DNA of 64,000 bases from Bradyrhizobium sp. 190 (GCF_023073415.1 NZ_JADPJL010000012.1:186001-250000); one strand, 5' to 3'. Counted from the stretch's first letter, positions 1-11,341 are shown. Made by a program: numbers and translations. The notes: generated from the sequence alone by a model not told the origin.

Positions 1-29
1 AAAAACGCGGCAGGTTGCCCTGCCGCGTT
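1..29 (-). terminator. Rho-independent terminator of trcR
   Basis: On the minus strand an 11-bp GC-rich stem (positions 4-14 paired with 19-29, 4-nt loop) is followed directly by a run of five T. It lies about 30 nt beyond the trcR stop codon, as expected for an intrinsic terminator. Confidence 0.85.
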
Positions 30-60
30 CGAAATTCAGCAACCCGAATATGAGAAGCCT

Positions 61-759
61 TTACTCCTCGTCCTCGTCCTGCTTTTTCCCGCCGATCGTC
101 TTCAGCTTGGCGAACACGGCGTCGACGTTGAGGTCGTCTTCCGTCTTCTCGCTCGGCTCGAATTCCGGCTCCTTCTTCGTGGTCTCGGAGGCCGGCAGCA
201 GCGTCGCGCCGCCGTAGGCTGCAGGCACCGGCTTTTCCTTGGCCGCGCGCTGCACCTCGAAATCGAGCTCGATCTGCGAGCAGAGGCCGAGCGTCACCGG
301 GTCCATCGGGGTCAGGGTAGAAGCGTTCCAATGGGTGCGGTCGCGGACGCTCGCGATGGTGGTCTTGGTGGTGCCGACCAGGCGCATGATCTGCGCGTCC
401 TTCAACTCGGGGTGGTTGCGGACCAGCCACAGGATCGCGCTCGGCCGCTCGTGGCGGCGCGACACCGGGGTGTAGCGCGGGCCCTTCTTCTTGGCGGCCG
501 GCGGCAGGACAACCTTGCTCTCGCCGAGCCTGAGGCGGTAATTCGGGTCTTTTTCGCCCCTTTCGATCTCGTCCCGGGTCAATTGTCCCGTCGAAATCGG
601 GTCCATGCCCTTGATGCCCTGGGCGGCGTCGCCGTCGGCGATGGCGCGGACCTCAAGGGGGTGCATTTTGGTGAAATCGGCCACCTGGTCGAAGGTCAGT
701 GCAGTATTGTCAACCAGCCACACGGCAGTCGCTTTTGGCATCAGCGGTGCATTGCTCAT
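61..759 (-). CDS. trcR: DUF1013 family cell-cycle transcriptional regulator TrcR
   Basis: A 232-aa cytoplasmic protein of the alphaproteobacterial DUF1013 family, whose Caulobacter member is named TrcR, a cell-cycle transcriptional regulator. I chose the ATG at 759 because AGGAG sits just upstream; an in-frame ATG at 786 has no such site. Two similar helix-turn-helix-like units are visible, at about residues 13-45 and 110-143. Each begins with WLV-x-N and is followed by an MDP motif, so the protein looks internally duplicated. The C-terminus is acidic and low-complexity (EDEE end). It is transcribed away from ispH and has its own terminator. The family call is firm; the molecular role rests on the family name. 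Confidence 0.85.
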   Translation of the reverse strand: MSNAPLMPKATAVWLVDNTALTFDQVADFTKMHPLEVRAIADGDAAQGIKGMDPISTGQLTRDEIERGEKDPNYRLRLGESKVVLPPAAKKKGPRYTPVSRRHERPSAILWLVRNHPELKDAQIMRLVGTTKTTIASVRDRTHWNASTLTPMDPVTLGLCSQIELDFEVQRAAKEKPVPAAYGGATLLPASETTKKEPEFEPSEKTEDDLNVDAVFAKLKTIGGKKQDEDEE

Positions 760-978
760 GGCAAATCTCCTTTGTGCCTCGCCCACCTCTTTTGGAGGCG
801 AAGCCTATGGTCATCGGTGATGACGGGAATTACGGCGCTATATACGCCTTCCCGGGGTATTGGCGCAATGGTCTGCTAAAGTGCCTTGACAGAGCCCGAA
901 AGCAGTCCCAAGTCCTTATGCGAATTGGCCGTTCCCAGCCCGCCGGCTAGGGGTGATTCGGTCCCCGAGATAGCCCTG

Positions 979-1941
979 ATGCCAGCGAAACCAGACCTCA
1001 GAATCGTGCTTTGTTCTCCCCGTGGCTTCTGCGCCGGGGTGGTGCGGGCCATCGATACCGTCGAACGGGCGCTCGCCATCTATGGCGCCCCCGTCTATGT
1101 CCGTCACGAGATCGTGCACAATCGCTACGTGGTCGACAGCCTGAAGACCAAGGGCGCGATCTTCGTCGAGGAACTCGCCGAAATCCCTGATAATACCAAC
1201 GCCCCGGTGGTGTTCTCGGCCCATGGGGTTCCCAAATCGGTTCCGGCCGACGCCCGCGCCCGCAATTTCTTTTCGCTGGACGCGACCTGTCCGCTGGTGA
1301 CGAAAGTGCACCGCGAGGCGGCGATCCACTTCAAGCGCGGCCGCGAAATCCTCCTGATCGGGCATTCCCACCACCCCGAGGTGGTCGGCACGCTTGGTCA
1401 GTTGCCGGCCGGCGCGGTGACGCTGATCGAGACCGCGGAAGACGCCAAGACTTTCACGCCGAAGAATCCGGACAACCTCGCCTTCGTGACCCAGACGACG
1501 CTGTCGATCGACGACACCGCCGAGATCGTCGCCCTGCTCAAGGAGCGTTTCCCGAACATCAACGGGCCGCACAAGGAAGACATCTGCTACGCCACCACCA
1601 ACCGCCAGCTCGCGGTGAAGAAGGTGGCGCCGGTGGTCGATGCGCTGATCGTGGTCGGCGCGCCGAACTCGTCGAACTCGCAGCGGCTGCGCGAAGTCGC
1701 CGAGCGCGAGGGCTGCCCGGTCTCGGTGCTGGCGCAGCGTGCCTCGGATCTCGACTGGTCGCGCTTTGAGGGCATCAAGAGCCTCGGCATCACGGCGGGC
1801 GCATCCGCGCCGGAAGTGATCGTCGAGGAAATCATGGGCGCCTTCGCCGAGCGCTTCGAATTGCATGTGGAGACGGTCTCGGCCGCGGAAGAAAACGAGT
1901 TCTTCCCGCTGCCGCGTTCGCTGCGACCCGACGCCGCCTGA
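979..1941 (+). CDS. ispH: 4-hydroxy-3-methylbut-2-enyl diphosphate reductase IspH
   Basis: Catalyses the last step of the MEP isoprenoid pathway, reducing HMBPP to IPP and DMAPP with a [4Fe-4S] cluster in the cytosol. The three cluster cysteines are visible at about C18, C104 and C203 (motifs GFCAG, DATCP, DICYAT), with the family histidines in RHEIVHN and SAHGVP. With the ATG at 979 the product is 320 aa, the usual family length. An in-frame TTG at 886 would add 31 residues without family similarity. The gene is followed after 8 nt by thrB and then rnhA, so the three are probably one transcript. Confidence 0.95.
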   Translation: MPAKPDLRIVLCSPRGFCAGVVRAIDTVERALAIYGAPVYVRHEIVHNRYVVDSLKTKGAIFVEELAEIPDNTNAPVVFSAHGVPKSVPADARARNFFSLDATCPLVTKVHREAAIHFKRGREILLIGHSHHPEVVGTLGQLPAGAVTLIETAEDAKTFTPKNPDNLAFVTQTTLSIDDTAEIVALLKERFPNINGPHKEDICYATTNRQLAVKKVAPVVDALIVVGAPNSSNSQRLREVAEREGCPVSVLAQRASDLDWSRFEGIKSLGITAGASAPEVIVEEIMGAFAERFELHVETVSAAEENEFFPLPRSLRPDAA

Positions 1942-1949
1942 GGTTCTTC

Positions 1950-2930
1950 ATGGCGGTTTACACCGACGTCGCCGCCGAAGACCTCGCGGAGTTCATGAAA
2001 GGCTACGACATCGGCGAATTGCTCTCCTACAAGGGCATCGCCGAGGGCGTCGAGAATTCCAACTTCCTGGTGCATACCAGCAAGGGCGCCTTCATCCTCA
2101 CGCTCTATGAAAAGCGCGTGGCGGTGGACGACTTGCCGTACTTCCTGTCGCTGATGGCGCATCTGGCCGAGCGCGGCGTACGCTGTCCACAGCCGGCCCG
2201 GAGTCGCAAGGGCGAGGTCTACAGCGAACTGGCCGGGCGCCCCGCGGCGATCATCAACTTCCTCGAAGGCGTGTGGCCGCGCCGGCCCAATGCCGCGCAT
2301 TGCACCGGCGTCGGCGAAGCGCTCGCGAAAATGCATCTGGCGGGACGGGATTTTCCAATGTTCCGCAAGAACCCGCTGTCGGTCGAGGGCTGGCGGCCAT
2401 TGTTCGATCTCGCCGCGCCGCGTGCGGATAGCGTTGCGCCCGGCTTGCAGGATTTTATCGCGCGCGAGCTCGATCACCTCGAAGCGAGCTGGCCGAAAGA
2501 TCTGCCGCCCGGCGTCATCCATGCCGATCTGTTTCCCGACAACGTGTTCTTCCTCAGCGACAGGCTGTCGGGGCTGATCGACTTCCCGTTTTCCTGCAAC
2601 GACATGCTGGCCTACGACGTCGCGATCTGCCTGAACGCGTGGTGCTTCGAGCCGGATCATTCCTTCAACGTCACCAAGGCCCGCGCACTGCTCAATGCCT
2701 ATGGCCGCGAGCGCCAATTGTCTGATACCGAGCAGGAGGCGCTGCCGCTGCTGGCACGCGGCGCGGCGCTGCGTTTCCTGCTGACGCGGCTGGTCGATTT
2801 CCTCAACGTGCCGCCGGGCGCGCTGGTGAAGCCAAAGGATCCGCTGGAATATGTTCGCAAGCTGCGCTTCCACCAGAACGTCGCGAGCGTGCGCGATTAC
2901 GGCCTGACCCAGCCGGGATGCGTCGCTTGA
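1950..2930 (+). CDS. thrB: Homoserine kinase ThrB (aminoglycoside-phosphotransferase fold)
   Basis: Phosphorylates homoserine to O-phosphohomoserine in threonine synthesis. At 326 aa it belongs to the APH-fold type found in alphaproteobacteria and pseudomonads, not the GHMP type of enterics. The kinase catalytic loop is seen as H191-A-D193 with N198, followed by the metal-binding DFPF at about 211. The N-terminus ([24 protein letters not shown]) is the usual nucleotide-binding start of this family. It begins 8 nt after ispH and its last 13 nt overlap rnhA, which suggests coupled translation. Confidence 0.95.
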   Translation: MAVYTDVAAEDLAEFMKGYDIGELLSYKGIAEGVENSNFLVHTSKGAFILTLYEKRVAVDDLPYFLSLMAHLAERGVRCPQPARSRKGEVYSELAGRPAAIINFLEGVWPRRPNAAHCTGVGEALAKMHLAGRDFPMFRKNPLSVEGWRPLFDLAAPRADSVAPGLQDFIARELDHLEASWPKDLPPGVIHADLFPDNVFFLSDRLSGLIDFPFSCNDMLAYDVAICLNAWCFEPDHSFNVTKARALLNAYGRERQLSDTEQEALPLLARGAALRFLLTRLVDFLNVPPGALVKPKDPLEYVRKLRFHQNVASVRDYGLTQPGCVA

Positions 2931-3391
2931 GCGAATTGCCTCACGTGACGGTCTTCACCGACGGCGCCTGCTCGGGCAATCCCGGCCCCGGCGGCTGGGG
3001 CGCGATCCTGAGATTCGGCGACAAAGAGAAAGAACTGAAGGGCGGCGAGGCCCACACCACCAACAACCGCATGGAGCTGATGGCGGCGATCTCGGCGTTG
3101 GAAGCGCTGAAGAAGCCGTGCGTGGTCGACCTCAGCACCGACAGCCAGTACGTACGCCAGGGCATCACCGGCTGGATCCACGGCTGGAAGCGGAACGGCT
3201 GGCGCACCGCCGACAAGAAGCCGGTCAAGAATGTTGAACTATGGCAGCGGCTCGATGCGGCGCTGAAGCCGCATCAGGTGCGCTGGCACTGGATCAAGGG
3301 CCACGCCGGCCACGCCGAAAACGAGCGCGCCGATCAATTGGCGCGCGAGGGCGTAGCGATGGCGAGGTTGAAGCAGACGGTGGGGAAATAG
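2918..3391 (+). CDS. rnhA: Ribonuclease HI
   Basis: A 157-aa RNase H1 that removes the RNA strand of RNA-DNA hybrids. All catalytic positions are present: D15 ([14 protein letters not shown]), E53 (NNRMELMAA), D75 (STDSQYV) and D139, with H129 in the flexible KGHAGH loop. Length and motifs match the bacterial single-domain enzyme. The start overlaps the end of thrB by 13 nt. Linkage of ispH, thrB and rnhA is common in alphaproteobacteria and does not imply a shared pathway. Confidence 0.95.
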   Translation: MRRLSELPHVTVFTDGACSGNPGPGGWGAILRFGDKEKELKGGEAHTTNNRMELMAAISALEALKKPCVVDLSTDSQYVRQGITGWIHGWKRNGWRTADKKPVKNVELWQRLDAALKPHQVRWHWIKGHAGHAENERADQLAREGVAMARLKQTVGK

Positions 3392-3398
3392 CTGGCTC

Positions 3399-3552
3399 TT
3401 CCCCTCTCCCCTTGTGGGAGAGGGTGGATCGAATGAGCGCAGCTCATTCGAGACGGGTGAGGGGTTCTATCCGCAAACACCGCTTGCGCGGAGACAGACC
3501 CCTCATCCGGCGGACTGCGTCCGCCACCTTCTCCCACAAGGGGAGAAGAAGG
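3399..3552 (+). repeat. Intergenic palindromic repeat (RIME-like)
   Basis: About 150 nt of nested inverted repeats fill the gap between rnhA and the peroxiredoxin gene. The left arm (about 3399-3427, CCCCTTGTGGGAGAGGGTGG core) is nearly complementary to the right arm (about 3523-3550). Inside are smaller palindromes (GAGCGCAGCTC; GGCGGACTGCGTCCGCC). The arms resemble the dispersed RIME-type elements of rhizobial genomes. It could also act as a bidirectional terminator between the convergent genes. Confidence 0.75.
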
Positions 3553-3571
3553 AGGAACGTCTTCGTTCAGC

Positions 3572-4057
3572 TTACAGCTGCCCCAGCAGCGTATCGCCGC
3601 CGGAGACTTCGACCTTGCCGGGCGCGGGCTCGAGGTTGAGCTTCTTCACCACGCCATCGTCGATCAGCATCGAGTAGCGCTTGGAGCGGATGCCGAGGCC
3701 GTTGCCGGAGGCGTCCAGCTCCATGCCGATTGCCTTGGTGAAGTCGGCATTGCCGTCGGCGAGGAACACGGCTTCGTCGCGCTGGTCGGTGTCGCGCTTC
3801 CAGGCGTTCATGACGAAGGCGTCGTTGACGGAGACGATGGCGATGGTGTTCACACCCTTGTCCTTGATGGCATAGGCGTTGAGGAAGATGCTCGGCAGGT
3901 GCATCTTGTGGCAGGTGCCGGTATAGGCGCCGGGCACCGCGAACAGCGCCACCTTCTTGCCCTTGAAAATGTCCTCGGTGGTTTTGACCTGCGGCCCTTC
4001 CGCCGTCATCACGCGAAACTTGGCTTCCGGCAGCTTGTCGCCAACTTGGATCGTCAT
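3572..4057 (-). CDS. Peroxiredoxin, Prx5 type
   Basis: A 161-aa thiol peroxidase that reduces hydrogen and organic peroxides. The peroxidatic cysteine is C49 in the motif PGAYTGTCHKMHLPS. The rest matches the Prx5/AhpC-TSA family (MTIQVGDKLPEAKF start, VSVNDAFVMNAW, GLGIRSKRYSMLIDDGVV). I chose the ATG at 4057 because AGGGAGA lies just upstream; the open frame to 4258 has no family similarity there. No glutaredoxin domain is fused, so reduction must come from a separate partner. It lies 110 nt downstream of the DUF924 gene. Confidence 0.93.
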   Translation of the reverse strand: MTIQVGDKLPEAKFRVMTAEGPQVKTTEDIFKGKKVALFAVPGAYTGTCHKMHLPSIFLNAYAIKDKGVNTIAIVSVNDAFVMNAWKRDTDQRDEAVFLADGNADFTKAIGMELDASGNGLGIRSKRYSMLIDDGVVKKLNLEPAPGKVEVSGGDTLLGQL

Positions 4058-4166
4058 CGTCAATTCTCCCTCAATGATCGGCTTGTGTCTTAGACCGGGC
4101 GGGTGACCGGCACAATATTCGCGGGGGTTGAAACGGCAACGGTAGCGGCCGTTCACGCTTCCGTCA

Positions 4167-4718
4167 TCACGGCGAAAAACCCCCTTCGTCCAGGAAGGCT
4201 TGCTCCTCGGGCGTGGTGATGCGGCCCAAAATGCGGTTGCGATGAGGGAAGCGGCCAAACCGCCGGATGATATCGGCGTGGTGTTCGGCCCATTTCAGGC
4301 TTTCGGCTTGGCCGGCCGCGCGCTGCAGTTCGATGCAGCGCAACTGGTCGGCCAGATGCTCCGAATGCATGAGGGGCAGATAAAGGAATTGACGCAGCTC
4401 GGGATCGATCCGCGCGTCCACGCCGCGATCGATGGCGCGGTGCGCCACCTCGCGGGCGAGGCGGTCGCTGGCATAGGTTCTGATGTCGCCGCGGAACATG
4501 TTGCGGGGAAACTGGTCGAGCACGATGACGAGCGCCATCGCGCCGTCATCGCTCGTTTCCCAGGACGACAATTCGCCGGCTGCCGCTCGCTGCCACAGGT
4601 CGAGAAAGCGCCGGCGCACCTCCGCGTCGAACGCGTCGTCGCGCGTGTACCAGCGCTCGGGGCCGGCGTCACGCCAGAAGGCCAAAATGCCGGCCGGCGT
4701 GACGGGAGCTTCAGCCAT
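4167..4718 (-). CDS. DUF924 family protein
   Basis: A 183-aa soluble protein of the DUF924 family, helical and TPR-like by family description, with no established biochemical function. Hallmarks visible are the N-terminal ILAFWRDAGPERWYTRDDAFDAEVRRRF, the central VLDQFPRNMFRGDIRTYASD, and LYLPLMHSEHLADQ. It starts 21 nt after the acyl-CoA ligase stop on the same strand and is probably cotranscribed with it. No membrane segments or signal peptide are seen. Confidence 0.88.
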   Translation of the reverse strand: MAEAPVTPAGILAFWRDAGPERWYTRDDAFDAEVRRRFLDLWQRAAAGELSSWETSDDGAMALVIVLDQFPRNMFRGDIRTYASDRLAREVAHRAIDRGVDARIDPELRQFLYLPLMHSEHLADQLRCIELQRAAGQAESLKWAEHHADIIRRFGRFPHRNRILGRITTPEEQAFLDEGGFSP

Positions 4719-4739
4719 CGACAGGAAGCCCGTACGCTC

Positions 4740-6422
4740 TTACGCCGCGGCCTTCTTCTCGTCGCGCAGTTCGCGGCGCAGGATCTTGCCGACATTGGTC
4801 TTGGGCAGGTCGGTCCTGAACTCGATCTGCTTGGGGACCTTATAGGCGGTGAGCTGGGTGCCGCAGTACTTGATGACGTCCTCAGCCGTCAGGTTCGGGT
4901 CCTTCTTGACGATGAACGCCTTCACCGCCTCGCCCGATTTCGAGTCGGCTACGCCGATTACGGCGCATTCGAGCACGCCGGCATGGCTTGCGATCACTTC
5001 CTCGATCTCGTTCGGATAGACGTTGAAGCCCGAGACCAGGATCATGTCCTTCTTGCGGTCGACGATCTTGGTGTAGCCGCGTTCGTCCATCACGCCGATG
5101 TCGCCGGTGCGGAAGAAGCCGTCCGCGGTCATCACGTTCGCGGTCTCTTCCGGCCGGTTCCAGTAGCCAATCATCACCTGCGGGCCCTTGGCGCAGATCT
5201 CGCCGGCTTCGCCGAGCGGCACTTCCTTGCCGTCGTCGTCGCGGATCGAGAGATCGGTCGAGGGCACGGGAATGCCGATCGAGCCGGAGAACTGGTCGAT
5301 GTCGGCCGGGTTGCAGGTCAGCGTCGGCGAGGTCTCGGACAGGCCGTAGCCTTCCGACAGCGCGCAGCCGGTAACCTTCAGCCACTTCTCGGCGACAGGT
5401 TTTTGCGTCGCCATGCCGCCGCCGAACGAGGTCTTCAGCTTGGAGAAGTCGACCTTGTCGAAGCCGGGCGAATTCAATAGTCCGTTGTAGAGCGTGTTGA
5501 CCGCCGGGAAGCTGTTGACCTGGTATTTCATGAGCTCCTTGATGAAGCCCGGCATGTCGCGCGGGTTCGGGATCAACAGGTTGACGCCACCGGCCCGCAT
5601 CGCGAGCAGGAAGCACGCCGTCAGCGCAAAGATGTGATAGAGCGGCAGCGCGCAGACGATGAAGAGCTGGTCGACATGCGGCGGCTTCTTCAGCGCCGGC
5701 TGCAGCCAGGCGTCGTTCTGCAGCACGTTGGCGAGGATGTTGCGGTGGAGCAGCGTGGCGCCCTTGGAGACGCCGGTGGTGCCACCGGTGTACTGCAGGA
5801 AGGCGACGTCATCGAGCATGAGCTTCGGCTTGTCGAGCTTCTTGCCGCGGCCGGCGGCGAGCGCGTCGTTGAACGAGACCGCGCCCGGGATCGACCAGGC
5901 CGGCACCATCTTCTTCACCTTGCGCACGACCAAATTGACGATCACGCCCTTGAAGCCAAGGAGGTCACCCATGCTGCCGACGATCACGTGCTTGACCGCG
6001 GTCCTCGCGATCACCTGCTGCACGGTGGTAGCGAAATTCTCAAGAACGATGATCGCCTCGGCGCCGGAATCCTTGAGCTGATGCTCGAGCTCGCGCGGGG
6101 TGTAAAGCGGGTTGACGTTCACGACAGCATAGCCGGCGCGCAGCACGGCGGCGGTCGAGACCGGATATTGCAGCACGTTCGGCATCATCAGCGCGACGCG
6201 GGCGCCCTTTTGCAGGCCCTTGCTCTGCAGATAGGCGCCAAGTGCTGCCGACATTTCGTCGAGGTCGCGGTAGCTGATCGACTTGTCCATGCAGATGAAC
6301 GCCTTGCGATCGGCGAACTTCTTGAAGCTTTCTTCCAACAGCTCGACCAGCGACGAGTACTGGTTGACGTCGATATCGGCGGGCACGCCGGCCGGATATT
6401 GCTTGAGCCAGATCCGCTCCAT
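4740..6422 (-). CDS. Long-chain fatty-acid-CoA ligase (FadD-like)
   Basis: A 560-aa AMP-forming acyl-CoA synthetase that activates fatty acids with ATP and CoA, at the cytoplasmic side of the membrane in FadD enzymes. The ATP/AMP signature YTGGTTGVSKGA lies at 211-222, followed by the later motifs GYGLSETSP and GYTKIVDRKKDMILVSGFNVYPNEIE. The catalytic lysine is in the C-terminal NVGKILRREL. The ATG at 6422 gives the normal N-terminus (MERIWLKQYPAGV) and has AGAGGGGA upstream; the longer open frame to 6890 is Arg/Pro-rich antisense to the dac gene. Substrate chain length cannot be told from sequence. Confidence 0.92.
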   Translation of the reverse strand: MERIWLKQYPAGVPADIDVNQYSSLVELLEESFKKFADRKAFICMDKSISYRDLDEMSAALGAYLQSKGLQKGARVALMMPNVLQYPVSTAAVLRAGYAVVNVNPLYTPRELEHQLKDSGAEAIIVLENFATTVQQVIARTAVKHVIVGSMGDLLGFKGVIVNLVVRKVKKMVPAWSIPGAVSFNDALAAGRGKKLDKPKLMLDDVAFLQYTGGTTGVSKGATLLHRNILANVLQNDAWLQPALKKPPHVDQLFIVCALPLYHIFALTACFLLAMRAGGVNLLIPNPRDMPGFIKELMKYQVNSFPAVNTLYNGLLNSPGFDKVDFSKLKTSFGGGMATQKPVAEKWLKVTGCALSEGYGLSETSPTLTCNPADIDQFSGSIGIPVPSTDLSIRDDDGKEVPLGEAGEICAKGPQVMIGYWNRPEETANVMTADGFFRTGDIGVMDERGYTKIVDRKKDMILVSGFNVYPNEIEEVIASHAGVLECAVIGVADSKSGEAVKAFIVKKDPNLTAEDVIKYCGTQLTAYKVPKQIEFRTDLPKTNVGKILRRELRDEKKAAA

Positions 6423-6597
6423 GGTATTTCCCCTCTGGTTGTTTCCCTGTTTCTCGGCCGGGCGCGCCTTGTTTTGGGCAGTATTGTGAATGCCGTCGCC
6501 GATGGCAAGCGGCTGCGCGTTATCGACGCATTCGGCGATCTGGAATTGTTCGGCCGAATGGCAGGAAAACTGCCTAATTACGCGGCTTCGCGGGCCG

Positions 6598-8010
6598 TTA
6601 ACCAGCCGGCTTGGTTTCGCCCTTGGGTTTAGCGGCGGCCTTCGGCTTGGCCGGCTTCGGCGTGCCCTTGTCTCCGGCGGCGGCGGGCTTGGCGGCTGGC
6701 TTTTTTTCGGCCGAGGCGGCCGGTTTGGCGGCAGCCTCCGGCTTGGCGTTCGCATGTCTGGCCGCCGTAGCCTTGGCGCCTGGCTTCGCGTCGGCTTCAG
6801 CCTTGGGCGCCCCGGCATCGGGCTTCTTCGCGGCAATCTTCGATTTCTTGCCGCGCCTTGCCGACGCCTGCTTCTCGGCCTCCGCCGCAACGGCCGCGAT
6901 CAACGCGGCGCCGGTCTTGGTCGGACCGGTATAGACCGGAACAGGCTCGGACGGCGCGGCCGCGGCCGCCAGTAGATCCGCAGGCTTGACCGGTGGCTGC
7001 AGCCCCGCCGTGAAGAAGGTCACCGCGGTTTCGCCGGTTGAAGCATTGCCATTGCTGGCGACGACATCCGCGTCCTCGTCGGTGGCTGGACGCTTGCGTT
7101 TGCCGTTGCACATCTCTTCGCGCAGGTTCGGCGGCGTCGCATCGATCGGAACCAGACTGTCGACGGTGCCGAGCGCGGGCTTCAGCCAGCCCAGCCCGTG
7201 GCCGCCGAAGCCGCGCTCCAGCAATTGTGCCGCGCGAACCGCGCGCGCCTGCCCCGAGGATGCGCCGAGCACGACGGCGATCAGCCGTTTGCCGTTCCGT
7301 GTCGCAGAGGCGACCAGGTTGTAGCCGGAAGCGCAGATGAAGCCGGTCTTGAAACCGTCGGCGCCGGGATAGCGTCCGATCAGCTTGTTGAAATTATGCG
7401 TCACCCTGCGGCCGTAGCGGATCGAGGGAATGTGCATGAAGTATTCGTATTCCGGCAGATCGCGAATGACGGCGCGCGCCAGGATCGCGAGATCGCGCGC
7501 CGAAGTGACCTGTCCGTCCGCCGGCAGGCCGTTCGGATTGACGTAGCTCGTCTGCGTCATGCCGAGCTTCAGCGCGGTCTGGTTCATCGTGCCGGAGAAA
7601 CCGTCGACTGATCCGCCGACGCCTTCGGCAAGCACCACGGCCATGTCGTTGGCCGACTTCACCATCATCATCTTGAGCGCGTTGTCGACGGTCACCTGGG
7701 TGCCCGGAGGGAAACCCATCTTGGACGGCGATTCTGCGGCGGCCACCGGCGATACCGTCAACAACGTGTCGAGCGAGAGACGGCCTTCCTTGACGGCCTT
7801 CAGCGTGACGTAGGCCGTCATGATCTTGGTCACCGAGGCCGGATACCAGGGCATGGTGGCGTTGTCGGCCTGCAGGACCTTGCCGGTATCGGCTTCGACA
7901 ACCAGCAGCGCTTCGGCGTGCACGGCGCGCGGCGTCACGACGGCAAGCGCCGCCACGAGAAGAATCCAGTTCGCCGACGGACGGCGAAGCAGCGGGCGAA
8001 GAAAATGCAC
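6598..8010 (-). CDS. D-alanyl-D-alanine carboxypeptidase, class-A low-mass PBP
   Basis: A 470-aa periplasmic serine DD-peptidase that trims the terminal D-Ala from peptidoglycan pentapeptides. A signal peptide (about 1-32, ending AVHA) is followed by the penicillin-binding motifs S59-V-T-K62, S119-A-N121 and K221-T-G223, all intact. From about residue 350 the protein continues as a long Ala/Lys/Pro-rich low-complexity tail with no PBP5-type C-terminal domain or amphipathic anchor obvious. Such tails occur in rhizobial homologues and may bind the wall or membrane; that is inference. Confidence 0.92.
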   Translation of the reverse strand: MHFLRPLLRRPSANWILLVAALAVVTPRAVHAEALLVVEADTGKVLQADNATMPWYPASVTKIMTAYVTLKAVKEGRLSLDTLLTVSPVAAAESPSKMGFPPGTQVTVDNALKMMMVKSANDMAVVLAEGVGGSVDGFSGTMNQTALKLGMTQTSYVNPNGLPADGQVTSARDLAILARAVIRDLPEYEYFMHIPSIRYGRRVTHNFNKLIGRYPGADGFKTGFICASGYNLVASATRNGKRLIAVVLGASSGQARAVRAAQLLERGFGGHGLGWLKPALGTVDSLVPIDATPPNLREEMCNGKRKRPATDEDADVVASNGNASTGETAVTFFTAGLQPPVKPADLLAAAAAPSEPVPVYTGPTKTGAALIAAVAAEAEKQASARRGKKSKIAAKKPDAGAPKAEADAKPGAKATAARHANAKPEAAAKPAASAEKKPAAKPAAAGDKGTPKPAKPKAAAKPKGETKPAG

Positions 8011-8221
8011 TTTTCCGTTCCGGTCCTTTGAGACCCGCCTTCGAAAAGGAGGTCCTCGAGATCTAGCGTTCGGGTTTCAAGCGTGTCCGGCGCCGTCGCG
8101 TTGCGGCAGGCGCAAACCTATACCGGCTTGCCGATTCAGAACAGAGGCCGGGCGATTAAATCGTGGACGAAATCGTCGCAAATTCGGCAATGTCTAAACC
8201 GTGATCGCGCTCACGCAGGGC

Positions 8222-10000
<1,779 letters not shown>

Positions 10001-10112
10001 TCGGATAAGGACTCAAAGGAAGCGATCAGCGGAGGTGCATTCTAATCAGGGATCGCGGTGGAGAACCAGAGCGGGATGAATTTGGTTCCGGTGCCGCGGA
10101 GACACCCACAGA

Positions 10113-10246
10113 CCTCATCCTGAGAGGAGTTCGTAGCCCGGATGGAGCGAAGCGTAATCCGGGATCCTTGCGAAATTCGGCGGCGGTCCCGGGTTTCGCT
10201 TCGCTTCACCCGGGCTACGGCTATCGCGGCTCCTCATCATGAGGGG
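10113..10246 (+). repeat. Intergenic palindromic repeat (GTAGCCCGGAT type)
   Basis: An inverted repeat: GTAGCCCGGATGGAGCGAAG near 10133 faces TTCGCTTCACCCGGGCTACG ending near 10219. It is bracketed by two imperfect copies of CCTCATCCTGAGAGG (10113-10127) and CCTCATCATGAGGGG (10232-10246). This kind of element is dispersed in Bradyrhizobium intergenic regions. It fills most of the gap between ndvA and the binding-protein gene. Confidence 0.75.
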
Positions 10247-10252
10247 CCTGCC

Positions 10253-11341
10253 TCAATTGATCATGCGGCTGTTGAGCGGTGGCAGGAACTGGTCGTCGAA
10301 GATGTCGGAGGCCTGCGGCCGCTTCTGAAACTTGAAATCTTCCCCGACCTGGTCGATCGAGCGCTCGAATCGCACCGGATCGATCGCGCCGATGCCGTTG
10401 CGTTTCACTTCGCTGGTCAGGATGTTGTCGCGCAGGATGCTTTGCAGTCGTTCGAGTTCGAGGTCCTTTGAGCCGCCGTCCATGCGATTGGCGACTTCGG
10501 TCGCGGCACCTGCAGGGTCCTTGATCGTCAGATTGAGGCCTCCGATCACGGCCCGCACGAATCCCTTCACCGCCTCGGGCTTGGCGGCCGCCAGCGCCGG
10601 ATTGACGATGACGGCGAAACCATAGGCCTCGCAGCCATAGTCGGCGAACTTCAGCAGCGCCAGATCGTCGGCCGGCACGCCGCGGTCCCTCAAATTGATC
10701 GCCGACAGATAGGAGAATCCGGTCACGGCATCGATCTGGCCGGCCGACAGCATCGGCTCGCGCACCGCGGCGCTGATGCTGCTCTGTTTCACGCTCTTGA
10801 TCTTGATGCCGTTCTGGTGCGCCACCGCCGGCCACAGCCGGACCGACAGGTCGCCTTCGGCGACGCCGAGGGTCTTGCCCTCGATATCGGTCAGCGCGCG
10901 GACGCCGCGGCTCCTGCGGGCGATGATCGAATAGGGCGCCTTGTTGAACAGGACGAACACCGCCTTGATCCTGGGGCCGCCCTGCTTGTCCTTGTCGCGA
11001 AACCGCATCAACGCGTTGATGTCGACCACCGCAAAATCGCTGGTGCCCGCCGCGACGCGCGCAATCGCATCCGACGATCCGCTGGCGATGTTGGTGGTGA
11101 CCGCAAGCGCTTCCGCGCCGAACAGACCGCCGGCTGAGGCCATCACGAACGGGGCCGCCGCGGCATCGATCGGACGATCGAGCGAAAACTGGATCGCGAG
11201 CGGAGGCCGCGGCTCGTCCGCGGCCAGGACATTGCTCGCCACCAAGCCCGCAATCGCACACAGCCCGGCAAGGGAAGCCAAGAGAATGCTGAAGAGAACG
11301 CTCAGGCGAGAGCGGATGGCGTTGGTCCTGATAGCACGCAT
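10253..11341 (-). CDS. NMT1/SsuA-type ABC transporter substrate-binding protein
   Basis: A 362-aa periplasmic binding protein of the nitrate/sulfonate/taurine/thiamine-precursor type. After a hydrophobic leader (about 10-38, ending VLAA) come typical elements: IQFSLDRPIDAAAAPFVMASAGGLF, VAAGTSDFAVVDINALM, and DIEGKTLGVAEGDLSVRLWPAVAHQNGI. I chose the ATG at 11341; the upstream extension to 11437 is not signal-like. No permease or ATPase gene adjoins it, so it is an orphan and its ligand cannot be stated. Confidence 0.82.
   Translation of the reverse strand: MRAIRTNAIRSRLSVLFSILLASLAGLCAIAGLVASNVLAADEPRPPLAIQFSLDRPIDAAAAPFVMASAGGLFGAEALAVTTNIASGSSDAIARVAAGTSDFAVVDINALMRFRDKDKQGGPRIKAVFVLFNKAPYSIIARRSRGVRALTDIEGKTLGVAEGDLSVRLWPAVAHQNGIKIKSVKQSSISAAVREPMLSAGQIDAVTGFSYLSAINLRDRGVPADDLALLKFADYGCEAYGFAVIVNPALAAAKPEAVKGFVRAVIGGLNLTIKDPAGAATEVANRMDGGSKDLELERLQSILRDNILTSEVKRNGIGAIDPVRFERSIDQVGEDFKFQKRPQASDIFDDQFLPPLNSRMIN

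Noticed and set aside
886..978. TTG-initiated N-terminal extension of IspH
   Set aside because: The 31 added residues are not IspH-like and the ATG at 979 gives the normal family length.
4200..5480. 426-aa plus-strand open frame
   Set aside because: Shadow of the DUF924 and acyl-CoA ligase genes; no ribosome site or domain.
10084..10110. GGAAC-N17-GGTT on the minus strand upstream of ndvA
   Set aside because: Wrong -10 base, longer spacer, and about 65 nt from the start codon; too weak beside the other EcfG candidates.
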